Positions 53,445-62,391 are shown, counted from the first letter of the stretch. The stretch: 64,000 bases of DNA from Ruania zhangjianzhongii (GCF_008000995.1 NZ_CP042828.1:4578882-4642881), one strand, 5' to 3'. Numbers and translations are program-made. Notes: generated from the sequence alone by a model not told the origin.

Positions 53445-54556
53445 AGATCGAGCGCGTCAGCACGCACGTCATCATGGAAGAACTACCCATCCCGTTTGGT
53501 ATGTCGCAGTGGTTCTGGACGAGCCGAGCGAGCTGCCTGGTCGAGATCGAGACCACCGACGGCACCATCGGATGGGGAGAGTGCTTCGGTCCGGCAGAAC
53601 CAAACCGTGCCTTGATCGAGAGCGTTTTCGCGGACCTGGTCATCGGCGCCGACCCTTGGGAACGCATCTCGCTGTGGGAAGCGATGTACAACAAGAATCG
53701 CGAGTGGGGTCGGAAGGGCTTGCCGATCGCGGCCATCTCCGGCATTGAGATCGCGCTGTGGGACATCGCCGGCAAGCAGACCGGACTCCCGGTGTACAAG
53801 CTCCTCGGCGGACGACTGCCCGAGGAGCTTGCCGCGTACGCCTCCGGCTTCTACTACGGCGGCGAATGGAAGGACGACATCGAGGCCGAAGCCGCCCACC
53901 TGATCGGCCAGGGCTATCGCTACGTCAAGATGAAGATCGGCGCCGACCTGCCCGGCGACATCGCACGCGTGACTCGCGCCCGAGCTGCTCTGGGCGAAGA
54001 CGTTCAGCTCGCGGTCGATGCCAACCGCGGCTATACGCCCACTGAAGCAATGGCCTTTGGCCGCGCAACGCGCGACCTCAACCTGTGGTTCTTCGAGGAG
54101 CCCGTGATTCCCGAGGACCTCGACGGCTACCGCGAGGTACGCAGCGCCCTCGACGTTCCCATTGCCGGCGGTGAGTCGGAGTTCACGCGCTGGGGTATGC
54201 GCCAACTGATGGAGTCCCGGGCAGTGGATGTGCTGCAGCCGGACGCCACCGCCTGCGGCGGCCTCCGCGAGGCGGTCCTGATCGCCGAACAGGCCAGCGC
54301 GCACGGCATCCCCACGCTCCCTCACGTGTGGGGGTCGGCCATCACGCTCGCAGCAGGACTGCACCTCGCCACGGCGCTACCCGTCGTCACCCCGTCGATG
54401 GGGAGAGCAGGTCCAGTCATCGAGCTGGACCAAGCACCGAACACCTTCCGTGACCACCTCTCGTCGCTGGACCTCGGCCCAGTGCTGCACGTCCCCGAAG
54501 GACCGGGCCTCGGTATCGAGATCGACCGGTCCCTCATCGAGGCCTACCGGGTATGA
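53441..54556 (+). CDS. mandelate racemase/acid-sugar dehydratase (enolase superfamily)
   Basis: 371 residues, GTG start overlapping the repressor stop. KxK in YRYVKMKIGAD, metal ligands in LAVDANRGY, FFEEPVIPED and GGESEFTRWGMRQL, then Asp of LQPDATACGGL and His of TLPHVWGSAI. All catalytic positions of the MR subgroup are intact. Probably dehydrates an aldonate or aldarate brought in by the MFS protein encoded next. Its substrate cannot be read from the sequence. Confidence 0.92.
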   Translation: MKIERVSTHVIMEELPIPFGMSQWFWTSRASCLVEIETTDGTIGWGECFGPAEPNRALIESVFADLVIGADPWERISLWEAMYNKNREWGRKGLPIAAISGIEIALWDIAGKQTGLPVYKLLGGRLPEELAAYASGFYYGGEWKDDIEAEAAHLIGQGYRYVKMKIGADLPGDIARVTRARAALGEDVQLAVDANRGYTPTEAMAFGRATRDLNLWFFEEPVIPEDLDGYREVRSALDVPIAGGESEFTRWGMRQLMESRAVDVLQPDATACGGLREAVLIAEQASAHGIPTLPHVWGSAITLAAGLHLATALPVVTPSMGRAGPVIELDQAPNTFRDHLSSLDLGPVLHVPEGPGLGIEIDRSLIEAYRV

Positions 54557-54585
54557 CCAGTCAGAGAGGATCGAGGACCCGCGCT

Positions 54586-55860
54586 ATGACCACCGCCCCC
54601 ACGACTCAACCGCTGCAGCACAAGTGGCTCCGCATCGGCGGGCTACTGCTGTTCGGACTGTTCTTCGCCTATCTCGACCGGTCGAACCTGTCGGTCGGCA
54701 TCACCAACATCTCCGAGGACTTGGGCTTCGCAGGTGAGGCGTTCGCCAAGACGTCAAGCCTGACATTGACGGCGTTCCTGTTCGGCTACCTGATCTCGAA
54801 CCTGCTCGGCGGCTTCCTCACCGCACGCATCGACGCCAAATGGATCCTCGTCGCCACCACTGCCGGATTCTCCTTGGCCACCGCACTGATCGGCTTCGCT
54901 GACTCGGTCGGGACGCTCGTCGCCCTCCGGGTGGCAGTGGGCATCTTCGAGGGCATCTACTGGCCGCAACAGTTCCGCATCGCCAAGGCGTGGTTCGACG
55001 AACGCGAGATGACCCGGGCCAGTGCGATGATCCAGTACTACGGCCAGTACCTCGCCCTCGCACTGGGCTTCTTCATCCTCACCCCGCTGGAGGCATCCTT
55101 CGGCTGGCGCCCGATGTTCTGGGTCCTCGGCGCCATCGGACTGCTGATCGTCGTTCCGCTCTATACGAAGTTTCTGCCCACTGAGTCAGGCGGCACAGCA
55201 GCTCGGGCTACCGCTGACAACTCGCCCAGCGAACAGCAGCCGACGTCTGTAGAGCGAACGGACCGGAAGCGCCTCAGCTTTGCCGACTTCGGCGGCTGGA
55301 AGTTCGTGCTGATCGTGTTCAGCTACTTCACGAACGGCATGCTGTTCTGGGGCATCACACTGTTCATCCCCCTGGTCGTCCCCGCTCTCGGGTTTGCACC
55401 GAATCTCACCGGACTGCTCTCCGCAGCCCCGTACCTCGCGTCGCTGCTCCTGACCATTCCGATGATGATCATCAGTGACCGCACCGGGCACCGAGGAGCG
55501 ATCGCCACCTCGGGGCTGATCGTCGGGGGCATCCTGCTGGCCTGTCTGGCACTCACCGACTCACCGGGGGTGCAGATGACCTTGATCATTATCGGGCTGG
55601 GCTACTTCACCGCTTCGTACACACCGAACATCTGGGCCATCGCTACCGCGTCGGTGCCACAGCACGCCGTCGGGCCCGCGAGCGGGATCATCAACGGCTT
55701 CGGTGCGGGGGGTGGTGGCATCGTTGCGGGCGCACTGGTCGGCGCCATCCTGAGCTCGTCCGGTAGCTACGTGCCGGGACTGACGGTCCTCGGCGCTGCC
55801 GCCATTCTCGGCGGGATCGCGCTGCTGGTGTATATCCTTCCCCACCGCGCCGCCCGGTAG
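54586..55860 (+). CDS. MFS transporter, anion:cation symporter (phthalate/galactonate permease) type
   Basis: 424 residues with 12 TM segments: FFAYLDRSNLSVGI in TM1, FGYLISNLLGGFLTARIDAKW, VGIFEGIYWPQQFRIAKAWF and GWRPMFWVLGAIGLL are the typical ACS-family marks for sugar acid uptake. A longer start at 54553, coupled to the dehydratase stop (ATGA), is also possible; ATG 54586 has GAGGA eight bases before it. Followed by a strong terminator. Confidence 0.9.
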   Translation: MTTAPTTQPLQHKWLRIGGLLLFGLFFAYLDRSNLSVGITNISEDLGFAGEAFAKTSSLTLTAFLFGYLISNLLGGFLTARIDAKWILVATTAGFSLATALIGFADSVGTLVALRVAVGIFEGIYWPQQFRIAKAWFDEREMTRASAMIQYYGQYLALALGFFILTPLEASFGWRPMFWVLGAIGLLIVVPLYTKFLPTESGGTAARATADNSPSEQQPTSVERTDRKRLSFADFGGWKFVLIVFSYFTNGMLFWGITLFIPLVVPALGFAPNLTGLLSAAPYLASLLLTIPMMIISDRTGHRGAIATSGLIVGGILLACLALTDSPGVQMTLIIIGLGYFTASYTPNIWAIATASVPQHAVGPASGIINGFGAGGGGIVAGALVGAILSSSGSYVPGLTVLGAAAILGGIALLVYILPHRAAR

Positions 55861-55879
55861 GCGCCCGTTCACACAGCAA

Positions 55880-55910
55880 CGCCGCCCGGTCCTCATCGGA
55901 CCGGGCGGCG
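55880..55910. terminator. bidirectional terminator between the MFS gene and fba
   Basis: CGCCGCCCGGTCC-TCATC-GGACCGGGCGGCG, perfect 13-bp stem with 5-base loop, between two convergent genes (stops 55860 and 55930). Confidence 0.85.
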
Positions 55911-55929
55911 TCGCCGTTCGGGTGCGGCG

Positions 55930-56952
55930 TCAGCCGATCTTCTGGCCGGCGGAGCGCAGCGACTCAGCAGCCTCCACCAGCCGTGCGGCCATCCCGGCCT
56001 CGGCTGCCTTGCCCCAGGCGCGCGGGTCGTAGGCCTTCTTGTTGCCCACCTCGCCGTCGATCTTGAGCACACCGTCGTAATTGGTGAACATGTGCGTGAC
56101 CGCGGGGCGGGTGAACGCGTACTGGGTGTCAGTGTCGATGTTCATCTTGATCACCCCGTTGTCCACGGCGGTGGCGATCTCCTCGGCAGTGGAGCCGGAG
56201 CCCCCGTGGAACACCAGGTCGAACGGGTTCTCCTTGCCCACCTCGGCGCCGACGGCGGACTGGATCTCGCCAAGGATCTCCGGGCGCAGCTTCACGTGAC
56301 CCGGCTTGTACACACCGTGCACGTTGCCGAAGGTGAGCGCGGTCAGGTAGCGGCCCTTCTCGCCGGTACCGAGCGCGCGCACCGTGGCCAAGCCGTCCTC
56401 GACCGTGGTGTAGAGCTTCTCGTTGATCTCGTTCGCGACGCCGTCCTCTTCGCCGCCGACCACGCCGACCTCGATCTCGAGGAGGGTGCGAGCGGCCTGG
56501 GAGAGGTCGAGCAGTTCCTCGGCGATCACCAAGTTCTCCTCCAGCGGCACCGCGGAGCCGTCCCACATGTGCGACTGGAACGAGGGCAGCTTGCCGGCCT
56601 TGACCTGCTCAGCCTCCAGCGCGAGCAGCGGGCGCACCCAGCTGTCCAGGTTCTCCTTGGCGCAGTGGTCGGTGTGCAGTGCCACGGTGATCGGATAGTT
56701 CTTGGCCACCTCGGCGGCATAGGCGGCCAGGGCCATCGATCCAGCGACCCGGTCCTTGATGGTGGAGCCGGACGCGTACTCGGCGCCACCGACGGACACC
56801 TGGATGATGCCGTCGCTCTCGGCCTCGGCGAAGCCGCGCAGCGCAGCTGTGAGGGTCTGAGACGACGTGACGTTGACGGCCGGGTAGGCGAAGGAACGCG
56901 CCTTCGCCCGGTCGATCATCTCGGCGTAGACCTCGGGGGAAGCAATACCCAT
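55930..56952 (-). CDS. fba: class II fructose-bisphosphate aldolase
   Basis: Splits fructose-1,6-bisphosphate in glycolysis and joins the trioses in gluconeogenesis. 340 residues. Zinc-dependent class II: VALHTDHCAKENLDSW, VGGEEDGVANEI, FGNVHGVYKPGHVKLRPEIL, DLVFHGGSGS and VIKMNIDTDTQYAFTRPA. ATG at 56952 with AGGAGA upstream. Long class IIA version. Converges with the LacI cassette. Confidence 0.97.
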   Translation of the reverse strand: MGIASPEVYAEMIDRAKARSFAYPAVNVTSSQTLTAALRGFAEAESDGIIQVSVGGAEYASGSTIKDRVAGSMALAAYAAEVAKNYPITVALHTDHCAKENLDSWVRPLLALEAEQVKAGKLPSFQSHMWDGSAVPLEENLVIAEELLDLSQAARTLLEIEVGVVGGEEDGVANEINEKLYTTVEDGLATVRALGTGEKGRYLTALTFGNVHGVYKPGHVKLRPEILGEIQSAVGAEVGKENPFDLVFHGGSGSTAEEIATAVDNGVIKMNIDTDTQYAFTRPAVTHMFTNYDGVLKIDGEVGNKKAYDPRAWGKAAEAGMAARLVEAAESLRSAGQKIG

Positions 56953-57009
56953 GGAAGTTCTCCTGCATCAGGATGTGTGCGGTCGCTTCAGTCTCCCACG
57001 AAGTACAGA

Positions 57010-57048
57010 GAGCTCCGCCGCCGGGTGGTATTCCCGACGGCGGAGCTC
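57010..57048 (-). terminator. terminator of the WXG100/collagen-like unit
   Basis: Stem GAGCTCCGCCG (57010-57020) with CGGCGGAGCTC (57038-57048) and an inner CGGG/CCCG pair around TGGTATT. It lies 33 bases after the collagen-like gene stop and before the fba start. Confidence 0.75.
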
Positions 57049-57080
57049 ACCTGGATCGGCGCGCGCGTGCGCCGGTCAGG

Positions 57081-58559
57081 TCACCAGTCCAGGCGTTCCT
57101 CGGGCAGGTCGTCCACATCGAGGGAGTCCCGGCCACCGGCACCCAGGTTGCCCGCGTCCAGTGCCTCGTCATCATCCTTGAGCAGGTACGGGTCCAGGTC
57201 GCCACCGCGGCGCTTCTTCTTGCCGCCGGCACCACCTGCGCCACCGCCCATCATCCCGGGCATCATCCCGCCACGGCCACCCGCACCGCCGGCGCCACCT
57301 GCACCGGCGCCGGGGCCACCGGGCAACACACCGGTACCACCAGTCATGCCGCCACCGGCGCGTCCGGAGAGACGGTTCGCGGCGGCCGCACCCAGTGCGG
57401 CTCCACCGACGCCCATCCCTGCACCGACGCCACCGCCGACGCCACCGACGCTCGGTGCACCAGCACCACCGGCGGCGCCGATGCTCGGCACACCGCCGGC
57501 TCCGGGAACGCTGCCGCCGACGCTGCCGTCGATCGAGACGCTGTCATCGCCGCCGCCACCCGGGCCACCGGGGTAGCCCGGGTCGCCGGGACCGGGGTAA
57601 CCGGGCCCACCGGGGTAACCCGGGTCGCCAGGACCGGGGTAACCGGGGTCGCCAGGGCCGGGGTAGCCAGGTCCACCGGGCCCGTCGCCGGGGCCACCGG
57701 GCCAGCCCGGGTCGCCGGGACCGGGAACACCAGGCCCACCTGGCCAGCCCGGGTCGCCGGGACCGGGGACGCCGGGACCACCAGGCCCACCGGGCCCGTC
57801 GCCCGGGCCCCCGGGGTAGCCCGGGTCGCCAGGGCCAGGAATGCCCGGCGGAAGGTCCGGGCCCCCTGGATTTCCGGGGTTCCCCGGGTTTCCGGGAGTA
57901 CCCGGCGGAACGCTAGGGGGCGGAGAAACGTTGCCCGGAGGATCGACCTCGCCGGGCGGCGTACCGCCAGGATCGTCATCCCCATCACCTGGCTGGTTGT
58001 CCGGGTTCTCGTTCTCGACCCGCATCTGGATCTCGCGCATCGCCCGCTCGGAGTCGCGCATGTCCTTGTCGAACTGGTCCAGCACCTGGCGCGCAGCATT
58101 CTCGCGCTGTTCCTCCTGCTGGCCCATGAGCCAGTCGAACGCCTTGTCCGCGGCCACCGCGCCGAGCGGGCCGGCCATCACCAGTCCACCGGTCTGTGCA
58201 GCGATCTCCAGGGTCCTCTCGGTCTCGGCACTCAGGTCCAGACCGGGGAGCTGCCCGTACGCCTGACCAGCGCGCGAGACCGCGTCGGAGGCGCCGTACT
58301 GCACGTTGTTCACCGCGCCGATGTTCTGCACGAAGGTGTCCAGGTACTTCTCCGACTTCATCAACCGTCCGTCGATGGCGTCGCCGGTCTCTCCCTCGAA
58401 CGACTTCTGCCTGGTCCGCACGTGCCGGACGGATTCGCCCAGCTCCTGGACCGACTCGACGAGCCGCCGAAGTTCGAGACCAGTGTCCTGCCGAGACGGA
58501 TCCGCCTGGACCGCTGTGTTCGCAACCGCGGCCAGGCGGTCGGTGTACTTGCTGCTCAT
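57081..58559 (-). CDS. helical N-terminal protein with collagen-like Gly-rich repeats (ESX-linked)
   Basis: 492 residues. The N-terminal ~185 are helical (ELRRLVESVQELGESVRHVRTRQ, SEKYLDTFVQNIGAVNNVQYG), similar to WXG100/PPE-like domains. Residues about 190-345 are Gly-Pro rich collagen-like units (GDPGYPGGPG, GDPGWPGGPG, GVPGPGDPG), reflected in 30-36-base DNA repeats at 57590-57850. Then comes a Gly/Ala-rich segment, a basic GGKKKRRGG and an acidic tail DDLPEERLDW. No signal peptide or TM. It follows the WXG100-like gene by 40 bases, so a type VII substrate or surface fibre is the best guess. Confidence 0.75.
   Translation of the reverse strand: MSSKYTDRLAAVANTAVQADPSRQDTGLELRRLVESVQELGESVRHVRTRQKSFEGETGDAIDGRLMKSEKYLDTFVQNIGAVNNVQYGASDAVSRAGQAYGQLPGLDLSAETERTLEIAAQTGGLVMAGPLGAVAADKAFDWLMGQQEEQRENAARQVLDQFDKDMRDSERAMREIQMRVENENPDNQPGDGDDDPGGTPPGEVDPPGNVSPPPSVPPGTPGNPGNPGNPGGPDLPPGIPGPGDPGYPGGPGDGPGGPGGPGVPGPGDPGWPGGPGVPGPGDPGWPGGPGDGPGGPGYPGPGDPGYPGPGDPGYPGGPGYPGPGDPGYPGGPGGGGDDSVSIDGSVGGSVPGAGGVPSIGAAGGAGAPSVGGVGGGVGAGMGVGGAALGAAAANRLSGRAGGGMTGGTGVLPGGPGAGAGGAGGAGGRGGMMPGMMGGGAGGAGGKKKRRGGDLDPYLLKDDDEALDAGNLGAGGRDSLDVDDLPEERLDW
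57590..57850. repeat. in-frame DNA repeats of the collagen-like region
   Basis: Imperfect repeats built of GGGTCGCCGGGACCGGGGTA-like units encode the Gly-x-y tract. Copy number may vary between strains. Confidence 0.8.
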
Positions 58560-58599
58560 CTTTCAACCCCTCGCTGCTCGTGTGCCAGTGACTGTCGCA

Positions 58600-59016
58600 T
58601 CAGACCGCCATTGTCTTCCCGCCGCCCCCGCCAACCATGGCACCGGCCGCGGCACCGGCCATGTTCAAGTTGTCGGCGATGTCCTTCAGGTTGTACTTGA
58701 TGATCAGCGCGTTGTATCGCGCCTGCTTCTCTTCATCGTTGGCGACGAACTCGTCGATTGTCTTCTTCAACTCTTCGTACATCTCGACCATGTCCTTCTG
58801 CAAGGTGAGGAGTGCTCGGCCGAGGCCGTCGCCGGTGGCGCGAAACTGGTTCGCGAAGCCGACAGCACCGTTCTCGTGCGTCCAGTCGGCCGGGACCTGG
58901 CGGCTGGTGACGCCATTGAACTGCTCCTCGATCTGCTTGATGTCCGTGGCGACCTCGTTGATCGCGGTCATCTGCTGAACCGCGGTGTCCAGATCAAAAC
59001 TGACTTCCTGGCCCAT
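58600..59016 (-). CDS. WXG100-like small protein
   Basis: 138 residues from ATG 59016 (GAGGAGGG upstream). A helical hairpin with Trp in the turn: VPADWTHENGAVGFANQFRATGDGL; the usual Trp-x-Gly is Trp-Thr-His here. The tail is longer than normal (FVANDEEKQARYNALIIKYNLKD, then AGAAAGAMVGGGGG). Such proteins are type VII (ESX) substrates or partners. No secretion machinery gene is in the window. Encoded just before the collagen-like gene. Confidence 0.75.
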   Translation of the reverse strand: MGQEVSFDLDTAVQQMTAINEVATDIKQIEEQFNGVTSRQVPADWTHENGAVGFANQFRATGDGLGRALLTLQKDMVEMYEELKKTIDEFVANDEEKQARYNALIIKYNLKDIADNLNMAGAAAGAMVGGGGGKTMAV

Positions 59017-59176
59017 GGGTGAGCCCTCCTCAGAACCCCTCGTCTCCGAATCTTGCAACAGGGCACATGGTACGCAGGGCGGACGCTGAGCGGCAGGGGG
59101 CTCGGTGGGGAGTAGTCCCCATTCACGGTGTGCGTCCCGCGGTCCGGCTGCACGGGTGGGTGCGCTGGCGGGCTGG

Positions 59177-59791
59177 TCAGTGCTGAGGCTGGGCGTGCTG
59201 AGTGATCCAGCTGTGCATGGCGATGGCCGCAGCAGCCCCGGCGTTGATCGACCGGGTGGAGCCGTACTGACTGATGTGCAGCACCACCTCTGCGGCCTCC
59301 TGGGCCTCGGCGGTCAGGCCCTGGGACTCCTCTCCGAACAGCAGTACGCACGCCGACGGCAGGCTGTGCCCCTCGATCGGCACCGAGCCGGGCACGTTGT
59401 CCACTCCCAGGATCGGTAGCTCTCGCTCGGCGGTCCATTGGGCGAAGGAGGCCACGCCGTCGTGATGGAGCACGTGCTGATAACGATCGGTGACCATCGC
59501 ACCGCGACGGTTCCACCGCCGTCGCCCGACGATGTGCACTGCCGCGGCGCCGAAGGCGTTCGCGCTGCGCACCACCGACCCGATGTTGAAGTCCCGGCCC
59601 CAGTTCTCGATCGCCACGTGGAACGGGTGCCGACGGGTGTCCAGGTCGGCGACGATCGCTTCCATCCGCCAGTACCGGTAGGCATCGAGCACGTTCCGCC
59701 GGTCGCCGTGGGTGAGCAACTCGGGGTCGAGTCGCTCATCCTGAGGCCACGCTCCGGGCCACGGTCCCACCCCCACGGCTTCGTCACTCAC
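59177..59791 (-). CDS. TrmH-family RNA methyltransferase (SpoU class)
   Basis: 204 residues from GTG 59791; an ATG at 59863 would add 24. SPOUT knot motifs: NWGRDFNIGSVVRSANAFG, LLFGEESQGL and ISQYGSTRSINAGAAAAIAM. Transfers a methyl group to a 2'-O of tRNA or rRNA; the precise target is not certain. Between the WXG100-like gene and the divergent HAD gene. Part of the same local neighbourhood in many actinobacteria. Confidence 0.92.
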   Translation of the reverse strand: MSDEAVGVGPWPGAWPQDERLDPELLTHGDRRNVLDAYRYWRMEAIVADLDTRRHPFHVAIENWGRDFNIGSVVRSANAFGAAAVHIVGRRRWNRRGAMVTDRYQHVLHHDGVASFAQWTAERELPILGVDNVPGSVPIEGHSLPSACVLLFGEESQGLTAEAQEAAEVVLHISQYGSTRSINAGAAAAIAMHSWITQHAQPQH

Positions 59792-59927
59792 CGCCTCAGT
59801 ATCTCCCGGCCCCGGTATCCGTTGGAACACCCTTCGTGCGTCTGCCGGGCAGCCGGTGAGCACGCTCGCACGGTGGGCTGGCTACCCTGGGAGTGACGCA
59901 CCCGAGGATCTTCATCGAGGAGACGAG

Positions 59928-60701
59928 ATGCCCGACCGGATCGCGAACTGGCTCACCGATATGGACGGGGTCCTGGTGCACGAGGAGCACGCCCTGCCGG
60001 GTGCCGCCGAGTTCATCGCTCGCCTGCGGGAGCGGGAGATCCCGTTCCAGATCCTCACCAACAATTCGATCTACACCCCGCGGGACCTGGCCGCCCGGCT
60101 GCGCGCGTCCGGGATCGACGTGGACGAGAGTGCGATCTGGACCTCGGCGCTGGCAACAGCCTCGTTCCTGGCCGACCAGGTGCCCGGCGGCAGCGCGTAC
60201 GTCATCGGCGAGGCGGGACTGACCACGGCGCTGTACGAGCACGGTTACATCCTCACCAGCAGCACACCGGACTACGTGGTGCTCGGGGAGACCCGCACCT
60301 ACTCGTTCTCGGCGATCACCCGGGCGATCCGGCTGATCAACGACGGCGCCCGGTTCATCGCCACCAACCCGGATGTGACCGGACCGTCGGTGGAAGGCCC
60401 GTTGCCCGCGACCGGTGCGGTGGCCGCGATGATCACCGCCGCCACCAAACGTGAGCCGTACTTCGTGGGCAAGCCGAACCCGGTGATGATCCGCACCGCG
60501 CTGAACCGGATCAACGCGCACTCCGAGCACACCGCGATGATCGGCGACCGGATGGACACCGACGTGGTGGCCGGGATGGAAGCAGGGCTGCGCACCTACC
60601 TGGTGCTCACCGGCTCCACGAAGGCCGAGGAGGTGGAGGCCTACCCCTACCGGCCGACCGCGGTGATGGACGGGATCAAGGACCTCGTCGAGCTGATCTG
60701 A
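59928..60701 (+). CDS. HAD-IIA family phosphatase (NagD-like)
   Basis: 257 residues from ATG 59928 with GAGGAGA upstream. Asp nucleophile in LTDMDGVLVHEE (D11, D13), motif II TNNSIYTP, NPDVTGPSVEG, KPNPVMIRTALNRI and GDRMDTDVVAGMEAG. The C2 cap type suggests dephosphorylation of small phosphates. Stands alone, divergent from the methylase. Confidence 0.92.
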   Translation: MPDRIANWLTDMDGVLVHEEHALPGAAEFIARLREREIPFQILTNNSIYTPRDLAARLRASGIDVDESAIWTSALATASFLADQVPGGSAYVIGEAGLTTALYEHGYILTSSTPDYVVLGETRTYSFSAITRAIRLINDGARFIATNPDVTGPSVEGPLPATGAVAAMITAATKREPYFVGKPNPVMIRTALNRINAHSEHTAMIGDRMDTDVVAGMEAGLRTYLVLTGSTKAEEVEAYPYRPTAVMDGIKDLVELI

Positions 60702-60725
60702 GACTCCCTGCTCCCTCGGCCAGGT

Positions 60726-60959
60726 CTACGCGTGGTCAGCGTAGCGTCTGGTGGCGTCGTCCTGACGCCACCAGTGAATGGCCGAGACGCCGAGTGCGAA
60801 CAGCGGCAGATAGCCGACTTCGGTCTCGGGTGGCACCCAGGTGAATCCGGCCAGCACCACCCGGACATGGCAGAGCGTGGCGAGGACCAGGCAGGTCACG
60901 GTCATCGCAGTCCGTCGTGGCGACGAGACATAGGTTCGAAATCCCCGCGGCCACCTCAC
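60726..60959 (-). CDS. small membrane protein, second tandem copy
   Basis: 77 residues from GTG 60959. Two TM segments, with the block FTWVPPETEVGYLPLFALGV between and ending in WWRQDDATRRYADHA. The GTG overlaps the TGA of the first copy (GTGA). Paralogue of the upstream protein; function unknown. Confidence 0.7.
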   Translation of the reverse strand: MRWPRGFRTYVSSPRRTAMTVTCLVLATLCHVRVVLAGFTWVPPETEVGYLPLFALGVSAIHWWRQDDATRRYADHA

Positions 60960-61210
60960 GCCGGCCGCCGAGTCCGATAGGGGTTCGCACCACGCCGCAG
61001 CGCGGCTTCGTCGCCTCGGCGCCAGCCGAAGTAAAGCACCAGCAACGCGAGGGTCGGAACCGTGCCGACCGTCGTCTCCGGCGGTACCCACGCGAACCCG
61101 GCGAAGAAGTACCGGACGTAGCAACAGCCTGAGAGCAGGAGGCAGGAGACGGTGACGACCAGCCGGTGGGGCTCCGAGACAAAACTGTAGAACCCCTGCG
61201 AGACTCGCAT
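60956..61210 (-). CDS. small membrane protein, first tandem copy
   Basis: 84 residues from ATG 61210. RVSQGFYSFVSEPHRL then two TM segments around FAGFAWVPPETTVGTVPTLALL, ending in WRRGDEAALRRG. The shared F.WVPPET.VG motif and equal layout show the two copies come from a duplication. No family recognised. Confidence 0.7.
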   Translation of the reverse strand: MRVSQGFYSFVSEPHRLVVTVSCLLLSGCCYVRYFFAGFAWVPPETTVGTVPTLALLVLYFGWRRGDEAALRRGANPYRTRRPA

Positions 61211-61403
61211 CGTTCCCCTCCCCCGCGCCCCGTGTTCGCCAGCGGGCCGCTTAGCACCACGAGGCTAGCAGCGAGCCGGGGAAAGCTACGGGCGGTCGGC
61301 GTCCTGCAGGCTGCAGGGACTCCGGCGTGCGGTGTGCGAGGAACGCCCAGATTTCGATCAGATCACCCACTCGCTCCGCCCGCTCACAGTCCGGCAGCGC
61401 AAG

Positions 61404-61440
61404 ACGGCCCGGTGCGGACGTGATGTCCGCACCGGGCCGT
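61404..61440. terminator. terminator of lemA
   Basis: ACGGCCCGGTGCGGAC-GTGAT-GTCCGCACCGGGCCGT, perfect 16-bp stem, with TCTT following on the minus strand, 21 bases after the lemA stop. The remaining gap 61211-61403 shows only upstream sequence for the tandem small genes. Confidence 0.85.
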
Positions 61441-61460
61441 TCGAGCTACTGCTGGGGGTC

Positions 61461-62309
61461 TCAGCCCTGCCAGGGGCCCTGACCGGGCTGACCCGGGCCA
61501 GGCTGACCCGGGCCGGGCCGCTGCGGACCGCCGGGGCCAGGTTGACCCGGACCACCCGGCTGCTGCGGGTAGCCCTGCGGACCGGAGGCGCTCGGCCCCT
61601 GGTAGCCGCCGGCTGGCGGGCCCTGGTAGCCACCCGGGGGCGGCTGGGTGCCCGGCTGCACACCGGAGTCGGTAGGCATCGGCGCACGGGTGGGCTGCTG
61701 CCCCTGGGCGTAGACGCCCACGTTCCCGCCCTGGTCCTGGAAGGACACCGACGGCGCAGCGCGCACCACCGGGTCGTTCACCTCGAAGTACTCGGCACGG
61801 CCGAACTTGAACATGCCGGCGATGATGCTCGGCGGGAACGTCTCCACCTTGGTATTCATGTCCCGCACGTTGGCGTTGTAGAACCGGCGCCCGGCGGCGA
61901 TCCGGTCCTCGGTGTTGGTCAGCTCGTTCTGCAGCTGGGCGAAGCTGGACTGTGCCTTCAGGTCCGGGTACGCCTCGGCCACAGCGAACAGCCGGCCGAT
62001 CGCGTTGGTCAGCATGTCCTCTTGCGCGGCGCGCTGGGCCGGGCCTTGAGCTCCGGCGTTCGCAGCGGCGGAACGCGCCCGGGTGACCTCGTCGAAGACT
62101 GCGCGCTCGTGTGCGGCGTAGCCCTTGACGGTCTCGATCAGGTTCGGGATCAGGTCATAGCGGCGGTGCAGCTCGACGTCGATCTGACGCCAGGCCTCCT
62201 GCACCAGGTTGCGCAGCTTGACGAAGCCGTTGTAAGTGGCGATCGCCCAGCCCACCACGATGACCACGAGGACCAGCACCACGATCAGCACGATTGCTAT
62301 CGGATCCAT
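61461..62309 (-). CDS. LemA family protein with Pro/Gly/Gln-rich C-terminus
   Basis: 282 residues. One N-terminal TM helix (about 4-24), then the LemA helical bundle: YNGFVKLRNLVQEAWRQIDVELHRRYDLIPNLIETVKGYA, AYPDLKAQSSFAQLQNELTNTEDRIAAGRRFYNANVRDMN. From about residue 190 a disordered tail of GYQGPPAGGYQGP- and GQPGPG-like repeats. Function of LemA proteins is largely unknown. Stands alone. Confidence 0.93.
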   Translation of the reverse strand: MDPIAIVLIVVLVLVVIVVGWAIATYNGFVKLRNLVQEAWRQIDVELHRRYDLIPNLIETVKGYAAHERAVFDEVTRARSAAANAGAQGPAQRAAQEDMLTNAIGRLFAVAEAYPDLKAQSSFAQLQNELTNTEDRIAAGRRFYNANVRDMNTKVETFPPSIIAGMFKFGRAEYFEVNDPVVRAAPSVSFQDQGGNVGVYAQGQQPTRAPMPTDSGVQPGTQPPPGGYQGPPAGGYQGPSASGPQGYPQQPGGPGQPGPGGPQRPGPGQPGPGQPGQGPWQG

Positions 62310-62362
62310 GTGTCCACCTCCTCATCTCTAGGCGAGGGTGAGCGGTCGGCCCCTCCCTCGGC

Positions 62363-62379
62363 GGGCACCGTCGGTGCCC
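62363..62379. terminator. short hairpin between lemA and pyrE
   Basis: GGGCACC-GTC-GGTGCCC, perfect 7-bp stem, 13 bases after the pyrE stop on the minus strand. Confidence 0.5.
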
Positions 62380-62391
62380 TGGACTAGAAGT

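Noticed and set aside
57395..57916. Arg/His-rich plus-strand frame opposite the collagen-like gene
   Set aside because: Produced by the complementary reading of the Gly-Pro repeats; no start signal.
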